Of a stretch of DNA of 64,000 nt, positions 10,861 to 25,800 are shown in pieces. The number at the start of each line of letters is the position of its first letter. Within the stretch, counting starts at the first letter, position 1. The DNA comes from Struthidea cinerea (lineage: Eukaryota; Chordata; Aves; Passeriformes; Corcoracidae). The notes below the pieces were generated by a model that was given only the letters and a program-made list of their open reading frames with translations, was not told the origin of the DNA and did not search any database. Made by a program: the position numbers and the translations under genes. The stretch lies in NCBI GenBank assembly GCA_013397865.1, contig VZTI01000620.1, positions 580,245-644,244 on the forward strand, written 5' to 3'.

Positions 10861-13800
10861 CTGTCTGCAGCTTGCAGTTTTGGGGACCAGCTGCAAGAGA
10901 GCCCCCGGGAAGCGGGGGCTTTCCCTGGTAGCTGCTCCTCCGCAGCGCTCCTCCCCGAAATGAAAAGATGCAGCTTTGGCCAGAGGGAGCGGGATGGGGT
11001 CCCGACTGTGGAGCGGAGCGCTGCATCCCGGGGCACGCCGAGAGCAGCAGCTGTTGGTTGCCAGGTGGTGAATTACTTGGCAGAAGCCACCCCGGGCTTT
11101 TCAAGAGTATTTCCGTAAAATGAAGTGGGTAAGAAAAGAAATAGCGTTGAGTAAAACAGAGTGAGGAACCCTGTAGTACTAAGCGGTGCTGTGCTGTAAT
11201 TTCTAAGCAAGGAACCAGGTTTTGAGGGGCATTTGGTCTTGCTAACCCCAGCATTCAGACTTTCGGAGATCTGGCCGTGTATTTTGGTGCTTTTCATGAA
11301 TGAGAGCAGGGTTTTTTTTCCTGGAAGCCTGAGATGTGGTTATGGTTCAACGTGGTATTGGTTTCAGTAATCGGGACTTTACCCCAAGACATTGTCATTG
11401 TCAGTACAATTCAGAGCTTCCACTGATTATGGCATAACAATTATTGCAACTAATTGTGTTTGCTGTGGTGATTGTTACTAAGTGGTCAGTGTAGTATCTG
11501 ACCAGGCAGTTGGTAGATTTTTTTTTTTTTCCCTGTCCCCTTGTCAGGTCCAATCTGTGTTTCCTCTGTTAATCACTGATTTGCAAGTTCATATGCTTCT
11601 GGCTTTCTTCCCTCCCGGGAGAGGAAGCAACGTTTATTTATAAGTAAATAAATGATGTAAAAACCAGTGGCTCTGCCCCATCCAATACCAGTCACTGCAA
11701 TTGGAGTCTGAGGAAATTCACTTAATGGAGGTCTCAGGAGGCTCGAGGGTATTCAGAGAAGCCAGGAAGACTGTTAAGTCAGTTAAATACTGTGATTGCC
11801 TTCAACTAGAATTCTTACCATGCTAAGCATTTCAAGTAGCATACCAAGCATGCTGTTTCTTTGTATAGGATTGTCTGACAACCACAACCATAACATGGTT
11901 ATGTTATGTGTAACCATAACCAAACTTTTCATTCTGATGCCATTCCCGATGACAGGGAAGTTTTGTAGCCACATCACAATCCTATGTGCAGTAGTGCCTG
12001 CCTGAAGATGGTTTCTCGTGGAGAAATAAGCCATCCCTATTGGTTCAGTTTGCGCTGGGGGAGTGTGTCCAGCACCCATGTCAGTGCTTATGACGGTGTC
12101 GTGACATACCAGCAGAAGGAGATGGCAGCCTGCGCTCTACTGCTTTATTTAATGCCTTTTTCCATTTTCCGTACATCCCTGAGAGCAACTGCTGAACAGT
12201 TGGGAGAGTGGGTGCAATCACCTCTCACAGGCAGCGTGAGGAAGGGGAGAGCTCTCCTCTGTTTGCTTGCTTGGTGAAAAATCATACTAAAGGCAGCTGT
12301 AAAGAGTTAAACATCCCCACAGATAAGCACAGGTATGCACTTACAGAGGAATCTATTTAGCAGGTGGGTTAATTGCTGTTTTGCCAGTAAAACATATCCT
12401 GTAACCCCTTGCTGATGTTTTCATTGATAACATCCTTCTGTAGTATTATTTCTTCTGTCACATACATAATAATTTTAAATGCATAGTGCAAGAAACAAAG
12501 CACACTGTTAATTACTAAAAAATTCAAATTTAATTTTTTAATTTTAAAAAATATTTTAAAAGCTTCCAATTGAAATATTTTGTTCCTTTGTGAGGAAAAT
12601 TATGATATCTAGTCTATATGTACTCAAGCTTGAGCAAAATGTGTGTTTTTTGATAAATATTCCCAGCCTAGTACAGAATTATTTTAATTAGTCAGACCAA
12701 ACCCTGCATCTTTTTACAAATGAAGAAAGGGATGCCCAGAGAGAGTGCATGTCATTTATTACCCAAGGTCAAACTGTAAGCCAGGTACATCCCAGAATAG
12801 AAGCAATATCTTGTGATTCGAACCGCTGGAAAATGCTACCTCCTGTAATTTGATTGTGCACAGCCTCACATGGCTTATTTGCAGCATGTTTTCTTGTTTC
12901 CCANNNNNNNNNNNNNNNNNNTTTTGAGGACACTCTGCAAACATTTCCAGCACAAAGTGAAATCCAGTCCTTACGCTGAAACAGAGCCACTGCTGCCTGC
13001 ATGGCTTTTTCCTCTCAAGGAGTCAAATGGTGACCTATATACAAGAAATCGCTTGTCCTTGAGAAAAGCCTTTTGAGGGAATTTCGTAATTTATGTCTTG
13101 GGTTTGTTTTTTGTTTAATCCAAGCAGGGACGGGAGGAGACAGCTTTATTTCGGTAAACAGACATTTAGCTCAGCTGCTGTGCCCCAATACTTCAGTGTC
13201 TTGCTAAAGAGTCCTGGTGTCTTTAAGCTCCACATGTTCTTCATGAAGGTAATGGGCTGTCCTGAAGGATCCAGTCTGTTGGGTAACACTGACCTCATGT
13301 GAGGAAAGCATTTGCATTCCTGGTTTTCAGATTTTTAGGCTAATACAGCATTTTTCCCTGATGAATTAATTGGGATTTTTTGCATGAGTAAGGATTACTT
13401 CAACAGTCAAGGCTTAACAGGATTTGACTTTCATGATGCAGTGTGCATTAGGAAAGATGTTTATTTTCATCCCTTCTTTAATTTCCATTATATTGCAGTC
13501 AGTGCTTCCCAGACAGGGATAGGTAAAATACTGTTTGGCAGAAACAGTGTGTCATTTGTATAAGGTGCATGTACTTCAGCTGTCTTTAACTGCTGTGTTT
13601 TCACCATTCAGGGAAAAAAATTGTTTTATTCTCTCTTAAGTACGTCTTTTTCTATTGCTTGTAGTGTTGGTTCATTGTGTGTCCTTGGGGAAATCTGTCA
13701 GTCCTGCTCTTAATTACCTTCACTCAGTCTCTGTTTGCTTGGGCCAACAGCAGTAAGACACTGTTAAAATGATGGTCCCATCCCTGCGTTCGGATATTTT

Positions 13801-16800
13801 ATCCTCTCCTCAATTTTTCTCCGTGGTGCTTCTGTCCCATTTCGTGGTTGATGGAGCATGGTGTGCCTCGGTCGTTGCACTCCCTTCTGGCAATGTAACT
13901 GTCAGATGACAGAGGAAAAGGTACAGAAGTTCAAGTGGCTCCTTGTATTACCATCTGCTAAAGATGCTGCCGCCTTTTAGCACAGCTTGGGTTATCTTTT
14001 AATAACTGACGGATGGATGGGCTCGACTGACTTCCACTGGCTCGGGGTGACAGCGGTGGTGCCCTGCAGGAGACAGGGCAGCATTTTGCACAGCCTGGAG
14101 CTGTAATTTCATTGGAGAAGGTGGTTTCGAAAGACATTGGGGACCCCGTGAGAGACCCTTGCCTGCAGCTGCAGGGGTGACAGGCTGAACTAGCACACTG
14201 TGGCAGCAACATGGCCAAACCTGTTCCCTCAGGGACTGAGGTGCTGGGGAGTCTTGAGAGCCTGTAGAGGCTCTTTCATGCCATGATGGATAAGCTTTCT
14301 GTTGTCTGTGTGGCAGAGGGGCATCTCAATTTCCTTTTCCAGCCAATGCTAGGTCATGGTTTGGTGTGTGTTTCCAGTGGTGTTGTCCTGTCAGAGTGTG
14401 CACAATTCTGATATTCTGTCAGGGCCTACCCAGAAAGGGCAATAGTCTTTCTAGCAGGACCTCGTTCAGTGTAAGGCCCTACTAAAAACCATTCTTATCC
14501 TGGCTTCCGTCTGTCACTGAAGCCTCTTTTGTCTTGGATCTCACAAGATTGCAAATCAAGCTGAATTAACATCACCTGGTATGTGGAAAGCAGGAATAGC
14601 ACTGCTGTGGGATGTCTGGAATCTGGGTGCCAGAGCAAGGGAAGAGTCAGGCAATATTTTAAAAGGCAGTGAAACGGGTGGATGTGCAGTGTGTGGAACC
14701 TGATGGGTCCAACCTGTGTGTCTTTTGTAATGTTCTGTGAGAGAAGGTACAAATGAACAAAAGTTATTTTCTTTCAGCTCCTCAGACAATTCTAGATGAC
14801 ATTATTTGTTCCTTAGAATCTTCCCTCCAGATAGTAAGCTAGTTTTTAAAGACTATTGTAGGCTACTTTGCTCCACTTTTTCCTTTTTTTTCAATCTCTT
14901 AGGAAAAAATTCAAAAGTATGAGAGGAAGAATCTTCCTGAGCCTTGTCTGGAACATGTTCATTTGCAACTCTTTAAAGTGGAATGTAGATGTATTAATGC
15001 TGAATATAGTGTTTCTGAAAGGTACACAAATGATAGATCTTAGCAAGGGAGATCTGCAAAATACCCACAAAACTGAGGCACTTCCAAGTGCTGTAGTGCA
15101 GAATCCCCATGTCACGTTTTTAATCTCACCTGCGCCTGAAAGGGGAGAGTTGGCCTTTGAGGTGAGATTTCATTCCTCCACTGTGGCCATTAAAGTCCTT
15201 TCTCTCTGTGGAAGAATTTGCCAGTTTGTCTGAAACGTTGTGGTGTTTTAAATGTCAGATATCGGGGTGCTAGCTGGGACTGTGCTGATTTCATTATTTC
15301 ATTTCACACAGGCCACTACACAGCCAGGAAGTCTTTTTTTGCCAGAGGATTAAAATGAGTTAACAGTAAAGATAAAATCTTTTGATCCTAGCCAGCCTCT
15401 TTTAAATGTACAGTCTCCTAGTCATGGTTTCCGAAACTATGCATGGGGGATAAATTTTGCATTAATTTGCTTAAATTGATGAATTTAAACCAGGAGTTGA
15501 AACTGAGTTTTTCTAAAGTAAACAGTGAAAAAGGGGAATTATTTGCATCTGGATTTTTTTTTTTTTAAAGGAATCTGAAATAATTTGGGTCTACATTTCA
15601 GAATTTCCCTGTTTCTGTTCAGCAAGGCAATGCGAATCGTTTTTTATTTTAACAGCCTTTAGACTGGGAGATGGGGACATCTTGATAATGGCTGCCTGGA
15701 TTCAGTTCAACGCAGTGGACACTGAATATTCAGTTGTAGAGTCAACGTAGAAAACTGGAGGTTGAAAATGTTGAATTTCAAGTGCAGTGTTTACCGGCCA
15801 GGAAAAAAGCACTGTAATACAGACTGGATCCTGCTGGAATTGGAGGTTTGATTGACATGAGTTTAGCGACATAAGTTATGTATTCTGCTGCAGAAATACG
15901 GATTTCAACCGCTTATAGCTGAAGAGTGGTATTAAAAAGACAGTTCTGTACAAAAGCAGTGCTGTATCTCTGTACCTCTTTGTGCTGTTGGAAGAACATT
16001 TGTCTATGCAGCAGCATCTTTCTGCTGAAAAAGCAGCCCAAGCAGTAATACTGATGTTATAACGAGAGATTTTAACAGAAAAAGGAAATGTATTTATGCA
16101 GAAGCATCTCTTGTATCCGGAATAGGCCTCTACTTTCCCATCCTTCTCCTAACTCCTTTAAATTTCATATGCCGGCATTTAACTCTTAAACTTTGTCAGT
16201 ATAGTCACCTTGCTCATCATCCCCACGGAGAACTTTGAGGTCACCCTTTGGAGTTTTTGAAGCAGAGATGTTCAAGGCAGTGACCCTGCCCTCTGCAGTG
16301 CTGCCTCTGGCTTGAAGGTGAGACCTGCAGAACAAAACACAGGAACTGGAATGAGGGCGTGTTTGTGGAAAGGTGCTGGGCAGTTGTTTGGACCTGTGGA
16401 GTGTGTCTGGTGACTGAATCTCTGGAAGCATCTGGAGCCATCAGTGTTTGAAGCAGAGATGCAGGGGATTTCTCCAGCAGCGAGGTGCAGGGCTGGGCTG
16501 GGAGCTGCTGTTTTTCACAGCATTAGTTACTTGGGGTCACTTTGGTGGCACAGGTTCCTTAAATCTATTGCCTTGGGTTTTCAGATTTTTGTATGTTGTG
16601 TTTTATGCATACACCAAAGAACTTTATTACAATACTGTGTTTCCACAGGTAGCAATATTTGACATTGATGTTTTCCCTCATGATTTTTTGGCCTGGTGCT
16701 TACACAGGACCAAAAGCCACAGTTAACTGTGTTAACTCACAGGTAGCACTGGATGACGCAGCAGAAAGGAAGAGTGTGCATGTCAAACATGCATATGTGA

Positions 16801-19800
16801 TGGAGTGTGTGGAGGCAGAGGCAGGCAGGCATTGGGAAAAAAGACATTTGACAGGCTGAACAGAGAGGCAAAGAAAGAGACAAAAATTATTTTAAAAGGA
16901 AAAGAATTACTTTCTGGCAAAAATAGAAAAATGGAAAGTTGCAGAAGGGTAGCAGAATTCAAGAATGAAGGGAAAAAGCCAAGAAATAGCATAGACCCTG
17001 GAGCAGGGGAGATTTAAAGCTAAAATCAGATTCTTTGACAGAGTGGTGGTGATCTGATGGCCAACGTACTCAATTTAGAAGAAGGTAAAAGTTCAACAGA
17101 ACAGTAAACACTGAGAGAAGAGGACAGGCAGAGGAGTAAGCTACATTTCGCTGAGGAAAATTACTATTTTTGTCTGCTTATTTTTTGTTTGTCACTCTTC
17201 TGTCCCTGTATTCTCTTTGCATATGCTCATACATTTACAGAAATAGCTGTCATCACATTCAGTGCTTACAAATCAGAGCACAGCCTTATGTGTTATATTC
17301 GATATTTTCTTTAAGGAATAACTGAGACTGCTGATGTCTGGGAGCAAATAGAGGCTTTTTAATGAACATTGCCTTACTTCTGACACTGACATTTTCCTGT
17401 TACGTGCATGTAATACTATAAATCAGTGTGTAACCTAAACAGTAATGCTGTTAGTAAACTTTACTTTGGTAGCAGGCTAAAGAAGCAGGAATACAAAAGA
17501 CTGAGCTGCTCCAGGGAGGAAGAAAAAAGCAGCAGGCTAACAACAATTGTGCTGTAAAAGCTTAACATCCTCAGCACTTTATAGCACTGAAATGGAGGGA
17601 TAAAAGTCAGCTGTAAGTTCCTCTGTAGCCATTTAATACACATTGTTAGAACATTAGATTTTTACATGAAGAGGTAGCACAGCTATGCACTGCAGCTGGC
17701 AGGGTGCAAATGTAGAAAATATCCTCTTCTTTTGTCTCGCCTTCCTTAAATCAATAGGTCCTGCTTTACTCTGTTAATTCAGCTGGACAGTCTTAAAATC
17801 AACCTACAGCCCCATTGGCAGGCTGTGTAAAGATTGCAGAGCAGGTCCTCAGCCTTGCCTCCGAGCAGTGTTGAAGCTCTGTTGAGAGGATCAGGGAGCC
17901 AATCAAAATGGGCAAGTCCCATGGTCCTGCTGTCACCCAACTTCTCTCTTCTACCCCTTTTTAAAAAAATCAGAATTCAATATATGCAATCAGGTCACTA
18001 TTTTTGATAAGATGATCTGTCAAAATATGTCTTTGTCTGTGTCTTGTCATGGCAGGGAGTTCTTTGACCATTGACAAGCGTGAGATTAAGCACTGAGTGA
18101 TGTTGTGTAACCTTCTGTCCACTCTATTACAGCAGAGCTCGGGGACAATATCCTGTCAAAAAGTTATTTCTTATCTGTGTTGTAGGATTATTTTCAATTG
18201 ATAGTGAGCTGGAGTACCAAGGCAAAGTAATTGAAATAACTGTTTCATTTTAGGCAAACACGATCAAAAAGTATCTTAATAGCAGTCCAAGCTGTGGCTG
18301 AGTCATTTGGTGTTTCTCAGCTCAGTATATTTTGATGTCTGAGAGAAGAACCATAAATCTACTTTTGCAGTAGATCAGCATTCCTGAATTCTTCATTTTA
18401 ATGGCTTAGTATCTGTTGTTGAAGAACAGTGGATCATGAGTGAGATGGAATGGATGTCTGATAGCACTGAACTATCTGGCAGAAAAAAAAATGTGGCAGA
18501 TAAATACACCTTCTATCTGTCCAAGGCATTTAGTTATTTTGTGTGGCTAATTTTTTTCTTCACAGGATGCTTCCAATCCCTCATTGCTACAATGTTAACA
18601 TGATTGAGGATTATAAATTTGGGATGTGCTGGTCATATTTAGATTTCAGCATCAAGGAAATGAAGGCTGCTCTTAAAAGTGTGTGGGCCTGGGGCTAGAA
18701 GCAGCACAGGACAAAGCAGCTCCATGCTGGTGGGTGAGTGCAGGATTGGAAGATGGTAATTATTGCTTCTTCCATACTGGAGTCATTCTACAGTTTGTCT
18801 GCTCAGTCCTGACAACCAAACAATATCCCTACCACAATCAAAGAGCTGACAAGGACCTTGAGAGGTAATTCAGGCTGCCATCTAGCCCACAGGAAGGTAT
18901 ACCTGTGCCTGTCATTTTTGGCAGCCACTCTCTAACCTCCTCTTCATACCCCCCGTCAGTGACGAGGGATATGCAGTCTGCACTGGCTGTCTGATACACT
19001 GTTTTTTTAGAAAGTCCAGCCTAATGACTAATCTGAATCTTGCTGTAATTTAAGCCTGATTTTCTTTGTCCTCTCCACTGAAAAACAGAAAAAAAATTTT
19101 CTTCTCTCTGCAGAAGCTCTTTATATATTTCAAGACTGTGACAATTTTTACCCTTATTTTTTCTTCTCTAAACAATCCTAATCCTTCCAGTCTTCCCATG
19201 TGTGTCATGTTTTCTTCATCTCTGGTCGTTCCCACTGCACTCTGCCAGTCTCCCTCCAGCCTTTCCTGAAGAGTGCCAGGAGTTGGACACATGGTTCTGG
19301 CAAAGACCTTTCTAGTTTAACAAAGAGATAAGTGTTCCTTCCAGGCCTTTTTTCCATATATACAGCTCAGTAAGGTGTTTGCATCTCACACCAGCGTGAC
19401 ACTGACTCACCTCCAGCTCATGGCCTGCTATTATCCAGCACCCTTTTAATGGGCTGCAGCTCATGGACAGGTATTCTTTAGGAAAAGTCTCTGAACAAGT
19501 GAAGTAGGTAGGGGTCATGTGGAGACAGGGAATCATTGAACACTGTGCTGTGATATGCAAGATGAGAAGCTTCTTCAACTGAAGGAGCTTTGTGTCATTA
19601 TTGCCAACTAGAGAATCTCTTTTCCTTTGTTCCCTGAATAAAGCTGGGAATGTCGTGCTATGTTGTAACACGAGGTGTGCCATTACATATCCAGGGGACA
19701 TCTGTGAAGTGATAGAGTTCTTTTGTGAAAGTACCCTTGGAACAATATTTTTTGAGAGGGCTGTATTAAGTCAATTATTTTGTCCACATTAGAAATCAAG

Positions 19801-22800
19801 GAGTAAGTGAAATCTGAAGTGTGTGGAGGTTAAATTTAATCTGTTCTTGTGATTTACTTTAGTTGCTAATGTAAAGCTAAGGCTCAGTGTTGTCTCTTCT
19901 ACTTGCCATCTGTGGAATGGCTAATGCTGTACTTGTTTTAGTTTTCTAGGACTAAACCAGTGATTGAGTAGTCAAAATTCCAGTAATAATAACAATGGAC
20001 TGCAAGAGACACATTCCACATGGAGCTGTTTAAATTTGATCTAAGTTGATCAAATATAAACTTGGGGAAAATTCTTAGCAGTAGAACAGAAAAAGAAACT
20101 TGTTCAGGCTCTTTAAATAAATATTGATTTGTTTGGTTTTGGTCTTGCAGAGCTGAATCCATCATGAGCTTTCTTATGCCAGGCTGCCGTTTTCATCCAT
20201 ATATGTTTTTTATTATGGCGTCAAAAATGCCTGGAAATACTGCTCATTTAACTGCCACACATCCAGGAGACAAAATGTAGACAGAGTTGTAGTATGAATG
20301 CACTTGTCCTATTTTAATTTTATTCTCTAAGCACTGTGGGACTGTTAGCTTAATTTGTTAAAACAAATATTTTGGGGTAAATTTAAAAAAGAAAAAATAA
20401 CACACAGGTAAGCTGAGTCAAATTTGGGCTTGAATCTAAATGTCTCTAAATTAATAAAATCCACACCGTCTGTCTGAACAGTGGATTAGCATACTCAGAT
20501 TTGGATTTGGCTCAGTTGTAGAGTCAAAGCATGGCCATGGCTGGAAGGGACTTCTGGAGATGTTCTGGTCCAGCCCCCTGCTCAGAGCAGCGTCTGCCAG
20601 AACAGGTTGCCCAGGGTTGTGTCCACTTGGTTTTGAATATCTCTACTCCACGCCTTTCCTAGGCAACCTGTTCCTGTACTTGGGCACCCTCACAGTAAAA
20701 AAGCTTTCTTTTTGTATTTAAGTAGAATTTTCTGTCAGTGGGCCCTGCTAGGAAGATCCTGGCTCTGTCTCCTCTGCTCTCCCCTATCGGGTGTTTATAC
20801 ACATCCATGAAATCTCCAGAGAGCCTTCTTTTCTCTGGGCTGAGCAGACCCTGACTCAGTACATAGAAAGCACACAGTCATTCCTGCTCCATTTCCTCTC
20901 CCCAAAAGCAGGCTCACAATGCCATTCCACCTCCTCTGACTTCCTCTAGTACCTTGAAGGGGTGAAGGATTGCAATTTTTTCCTTGCAGTTGCAAGTATG
21001 GAAGGACCTAAAGTCCAGAAGGGTCAAAAGGACCCACTCAGCACCATGGTCCCCTTGCCAGTCTTTGCTGTATAAAGGAAGGGCAGAATCTTCTCTTAGC
21101 AGCTAAATATTAAGGTTTGATAAAATCGTTCTGGTTCTGGCAGGTAATTGGGAAGGCTGTGGATCTGAAAAGTTTTAGTGTAAAGATTTCTTTTTTCCCT
21201 ACAAAAACAAAGCTGGTTTAGTGGATGCTGCAGCTCGAATGCTTCTCAAGGGCCTCGCAACCCTGCAGCACTGAGTGTCTGTTAGTGAAAATGCCTGGAT
21301 GATTGTAGGAGGTAGACCATGCCCCCCACCATTGAAAGAAGACAAGAAATACCCTAGAAGTGCCTGTGCCCCTACACTGCAGGAACATTATCTTCTGACC
21401 GTACTAATCAAGCACCTCGGGCTGCTGTTTGCCGGTAGAGGAGGAGAATTCCCTTTCCCATGTGATGTGTGAGCAGCCAAGGATGCATCGGGGAAAAAGA
21501 CAAAACCTTTTTCTGAAAGCTGAGTTACAGGCCAAGGGATGATAAAACATTGTTTCCAGTGTCTGCAGATGGCCAGGACACCCCTCAAGCATGAGGGCTA
21601 TGAGGGAGGTTCTTTCCTGTCCTTATTTTTATGGAATCTCTTTCAGATTCTGCATGACAGATATCAGAGGACTTCAGTGTCCTTCTGGGCCCTTGAAGTG
21701 AAGCTGCTTTACTCCAAGGACATCAGAATATTAAGCACACAAAATAGGGTATGAAAGGTATCTGGTAAAGAGTTTTAAATACGTGTATTTTGACTTAACA
21801 AGCTTGCCTTGAAAAATACAGTTTGTGATCTGTAAGTCCAGGAATAGCTGTGTGGGACCCTCCTCTCTCACTTTGCTCAGTTCCTCCTGTGGGGCTGCAG
21901 AGAACAGTCATGTAAAATGACAAATCCTGCAAAAGAAAAGATGGCATTGAGTGCTTCCAGGGCACTGTGTGTCATCTGTGACATGAGGTAATAGTAATTC
22001 CTGTTAGTTAATTACATGCAAGCTAATGGCCAAATGCTGTGAGTATTTCTTTATTACTGTTGGTGGTGGTGTGATTTGTCTCATGGCTGTTTTTCTTCCT
22101 CCTTGCTGTCTGAGGTTAGAACCCTTACAGTAATCTGAACTGTGCCTTCTGACACAGCAGTCTCTTTTTCCCAAAGTCTGCTTGGTTTACACACAGTCAC
22201 AACAGAGAATAGATAGCACAAAGGGAAGATTGATAAAATTTTCCTAATTTTATTACAGTACCAAATGGCGGTCTTTTAACTAGGAGAAAAGTACAGATAG
22301 TAATCCCATTACTTACCCAGTAGGCTATGTTTTAAAGGGCAGTATTCCACACTTCTTCAAATAAATCCTATGACTCTTACTGTGCCCTTGAAATGTGGCA
22401 GTGTTGAATTATAAGTGACTGTATTTGAAATATGACTTGGATTGTATTTGGAGTTGTGGGCATATTTCCAGGCAATGCTAATGGCACTGTATGCCACTGG
22501 AAACTCTTTTGTTACTGTCTTTTGCTTCAAAACCATCTTGTCGAGGTGCCCTGGAGTATCTGGGAGCTACATACAGAACATCAGGGTTTTTACTACATCA
22601 GGCTGCTACCACAGTCTAAGGATAGAGTAAAATTCAGATGACTCAGAGGACTTGATCACCTTCATCTGGTTTTCCTGCATTATGCTGTCAGCATTCTTCC
22701 TGTAGCTTAAGTTGATATTTCTATTCAGTGGCTTATTGGCATGGCACAAATTGCAGATCATCGCACACAGTAAAAGTGACATGATGCCAGCATGGAATTC

Positions 22801-25800
22801 TCTAGAATTCCCCCTGCTTGAAGGCAGTGCTGGTGCTACTTTAAAGTGACTAATTTATGCCTTAGTTAGCCTGTGAATGATGCTGTTGTGTCGTTTACCG
22901 CATTTAACTAATTTCACAGGTAGCCACATTGTTCCTCAGCAGCAAATATTTAGACATACTTCCAGGTGTCACATGCCTCATAAAGATCTGTGTAGTAGAA
23001 CTGTGCATATAAAGCAGCATGGCATAAAATAAAGAAGTCTTCTGAGACAAGCAAGATCCCGTGTTGTAAACAGCAGAATCATAAAATTAGTGCCTGATGA
23101 AAGAGCAGTAGCCAGTACCTTGTTTACATTTGAATAGGTCTTTTGATGCAGTGTCAAAGATAATTTTCTTTGAAAACTTAATTCATTCTGGCTTGGCTGG
23201 GGACATTGTGGATTTGGAACTGGCTGAAAGACCGCAAGCAAAGCTAATCATGAGTCCTAATAAGGGACTGATGTAGTAACCAGCCTTATTTATTATCTTC
23301 ATTAATGAGCCAGAAGAGGCAGATATCTGGATGAGAATTGCTTTGGCACTTAAGCTGAAGCAAGTGCCAGACACTAGGCACAGGCGGAGGGAAAGTATGA
23401 AAACAGCTCAAGAGATTAAAAAATGAGTTAAAATAAGGTTTATTCTTATTTTTTAGTGTAAGCGCATTTATCTGGGAAGAAGTATCTGTAATACTTATCC
23501 TGTATGCTGGGAAGAAACTGAGGTTCAAGTAAGCTGGACACGACAGGGCCTGAGTACATCAGAGTTCAACACTTACTTTGATGTAAATTCTCCTTATGTT
23601 CCTTTGCGTTTGTTCTCCAAGGGAATGAACAGCTAATATCAGTGAAAAGCCATAACCAGTTCTCATCACAACATGGCATCCACAAGGTCAGTGAAATTTT
23701 GGACTCCCTACACTCAGCTGTACCATCCAAGAGAGATATTATGTATTCACTCTCTGGGATTCCTCAGACCTTTCCATTGCCTAAAACTCACCCAGGATGC
23801 TAAGATATGAAAAGTTTTGCAGTCAAAACTTTCCTGGGCTGGTGACTAAGGTTGTATTTGCTTGAATGTCCAAGGCACCTGATTTATGCCCTGGAAGTCT
23901 TCTGGGCATCTTTTGATAGGTGTGCAAATCCTGAGAGTGCTGTGTTGTGGGTCACATAAGCCATGCCAAAATTCATAAGCCAGCAGCTACATTACTCACC
24001 ATCTGTGGAGCTCTGCTACAGATTTATAGTGCTCTCTTTTCTCCATGGTGTTTATGCAACTCCTTCACTACCTTCCCACAGGTAGTGGCAGTTTGCACTC
24101 CATCTCACCTGCCGTAACTCATCTCTACATCCTCCAAAGGAGGCTGTAAAGCTGCGGCTGGGGAGCACATCCCACCTAGCTCATCTCTCCCAGTTTGCTG
24201 GAAGTGCTCTTCTCACAGAACCCCAAGGGTCTGACCTGCTGCAGAGTAAAAGCAAATTTGGCATTGTGTCTTTTCCCAGTAGGAAGGGCAAAATGTGTTC
24301 ACCTCCTGTCGCCCTTACAGGTTTTAAGACCAAATGGGCTCTGAGCAAATTACAGTACAAGTGGGAGTCTTCCTTTTTATATGCAATAACCTTGAGATTT
24401 CATCACAGACATGGTAATTCAAATTCACCTCCCTTCTTTTTCTGATACAGTGCAGTGATTGAAGCTGATGCCTCTAAGCGGAGTGTGCTGATGGCTAGAG
24501 CAAGTGTCTCTTACTGCACCTCTGATTGAAATTACTCCCATCTAATACTCAAACATTCTTCCGAGCAGGGCCAGGAGGGAAGTGCCCCAACCTGTGTCTT
24601 TATCACCTGACGTGACAGCATGGGAAGAAACTGTTGCTGCATGGCAGAGGCACGGTAACTGCACAACAGGTTTAAGTAACAGTTTTCAAACTGTTTCACA
24701 CACAGCACAGCATGGACAGTTGGATGCTTCCACTTGATTGCAGTGAGCAGCACTAGTGTATAAACAAATCTTTCTCCTTCAAGATTTGTTTCCAGTGCTC
24801 CATCTGGTTTAATGTCTTGTACCAGTGCTAGATGACTCAGCTACACAAATGTCTGTGGAAAGTGAAATGTGTTGTCTGTAACATGCCTAACTTGTTTTTT
24901 AAGGACTGGCTTTGTGCTCTGAAACACAAGGGTTTATTTTTCTTCCAGAATTGATGGGAGTTGATTCTGTGACTTGGCCTTGCAACATCTGTCAGTGTTA
25001 CGACCCACCCCTGAAGGCAAGAGTAACCCAGGTTCTTGTTAATAGATCCCTTGGGCAGATTAGAGTGAAACAACACTGAATGATTGGTGTTTGTAAATGT
25101 AAATTCGTAGGGTTTATTTAGAACAGTTTGGTTGTAAAGGAGAGCAGGTATGTGGCCATTTTGGTTATTATTATCTATAGTAATATAGCAATATAAAAGC
25201 ATAAAAATAGCACTTAAGAAAATGTATGAGGGAAAAGAAAGAGTAGAAAGGCATCACCACCAGTGGATCCCATGACAAGACTTGATTGTTGCAAAGTGAT
25301 GGCAGAGTGGTGGTTGGTTGCAGTCTTGATCCATCAGCAGTGGGTAAGGCCCCCCCATGGGTTAATATACGCTCAGGCTAGGTGGGAACGCTGAGGTACC
25401 TCCCCTGGCAGGGGGGAGGTTTCAGTCCTTTGGTGGGAAGCCTCAGAAATGAGTCTGGGGGCAGTTCAGGGGTCTTTGATGGACACCTTCTAAGACTTGA
25501 GAGCCGCCTCTCACGTCAGTGCAGTTGAGTCAGCCTATGCCCCATAAGAAGGGATGAACACCCTCAGGACCTTTCCCTGGGGGAGCAGGGGGAGTTTTAC
25601 AACTGAGGGAGGAAAACTGGCACAATAAAAAGCACCATTCAGCCTTGCAGGATGTGGCTCAAGGCCCAGCTTGTAGTAGCCTTTGGTGGGTGCTCACCTC
25701 TTCTGCCTTATGCAAGCAGGGAAGGGCCACCACACACTCAAAAACTCCCTGCCTCTCAAGGGGTGCAAGCCTGGCCTCAGCAAAGCACAAATGGGCAATT

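Noticed and set aside
10046..11118. Long open frames on both strands around LANCL3 exon 1 (224 aa minus, 250 aa plus)
   Set aside because: They overlap the true exon in other frames and arise from high GC content. Their Arg/Pro/Ala-rich translations resemble nothing.
11875..11925. Repeated ATAACC/GGTTAT words suggesting a hairpin
   Set aside because: Imperfect and short. Looks like low-complexity duplication rather than a defined inverted repeat.
14868..15233. 121-codon + strand frame in LANCL3 intron 1
   Set aside because: No resemblance to a known protein and no CpG island or other gene signal. About the length expected by chance in 64 kb.
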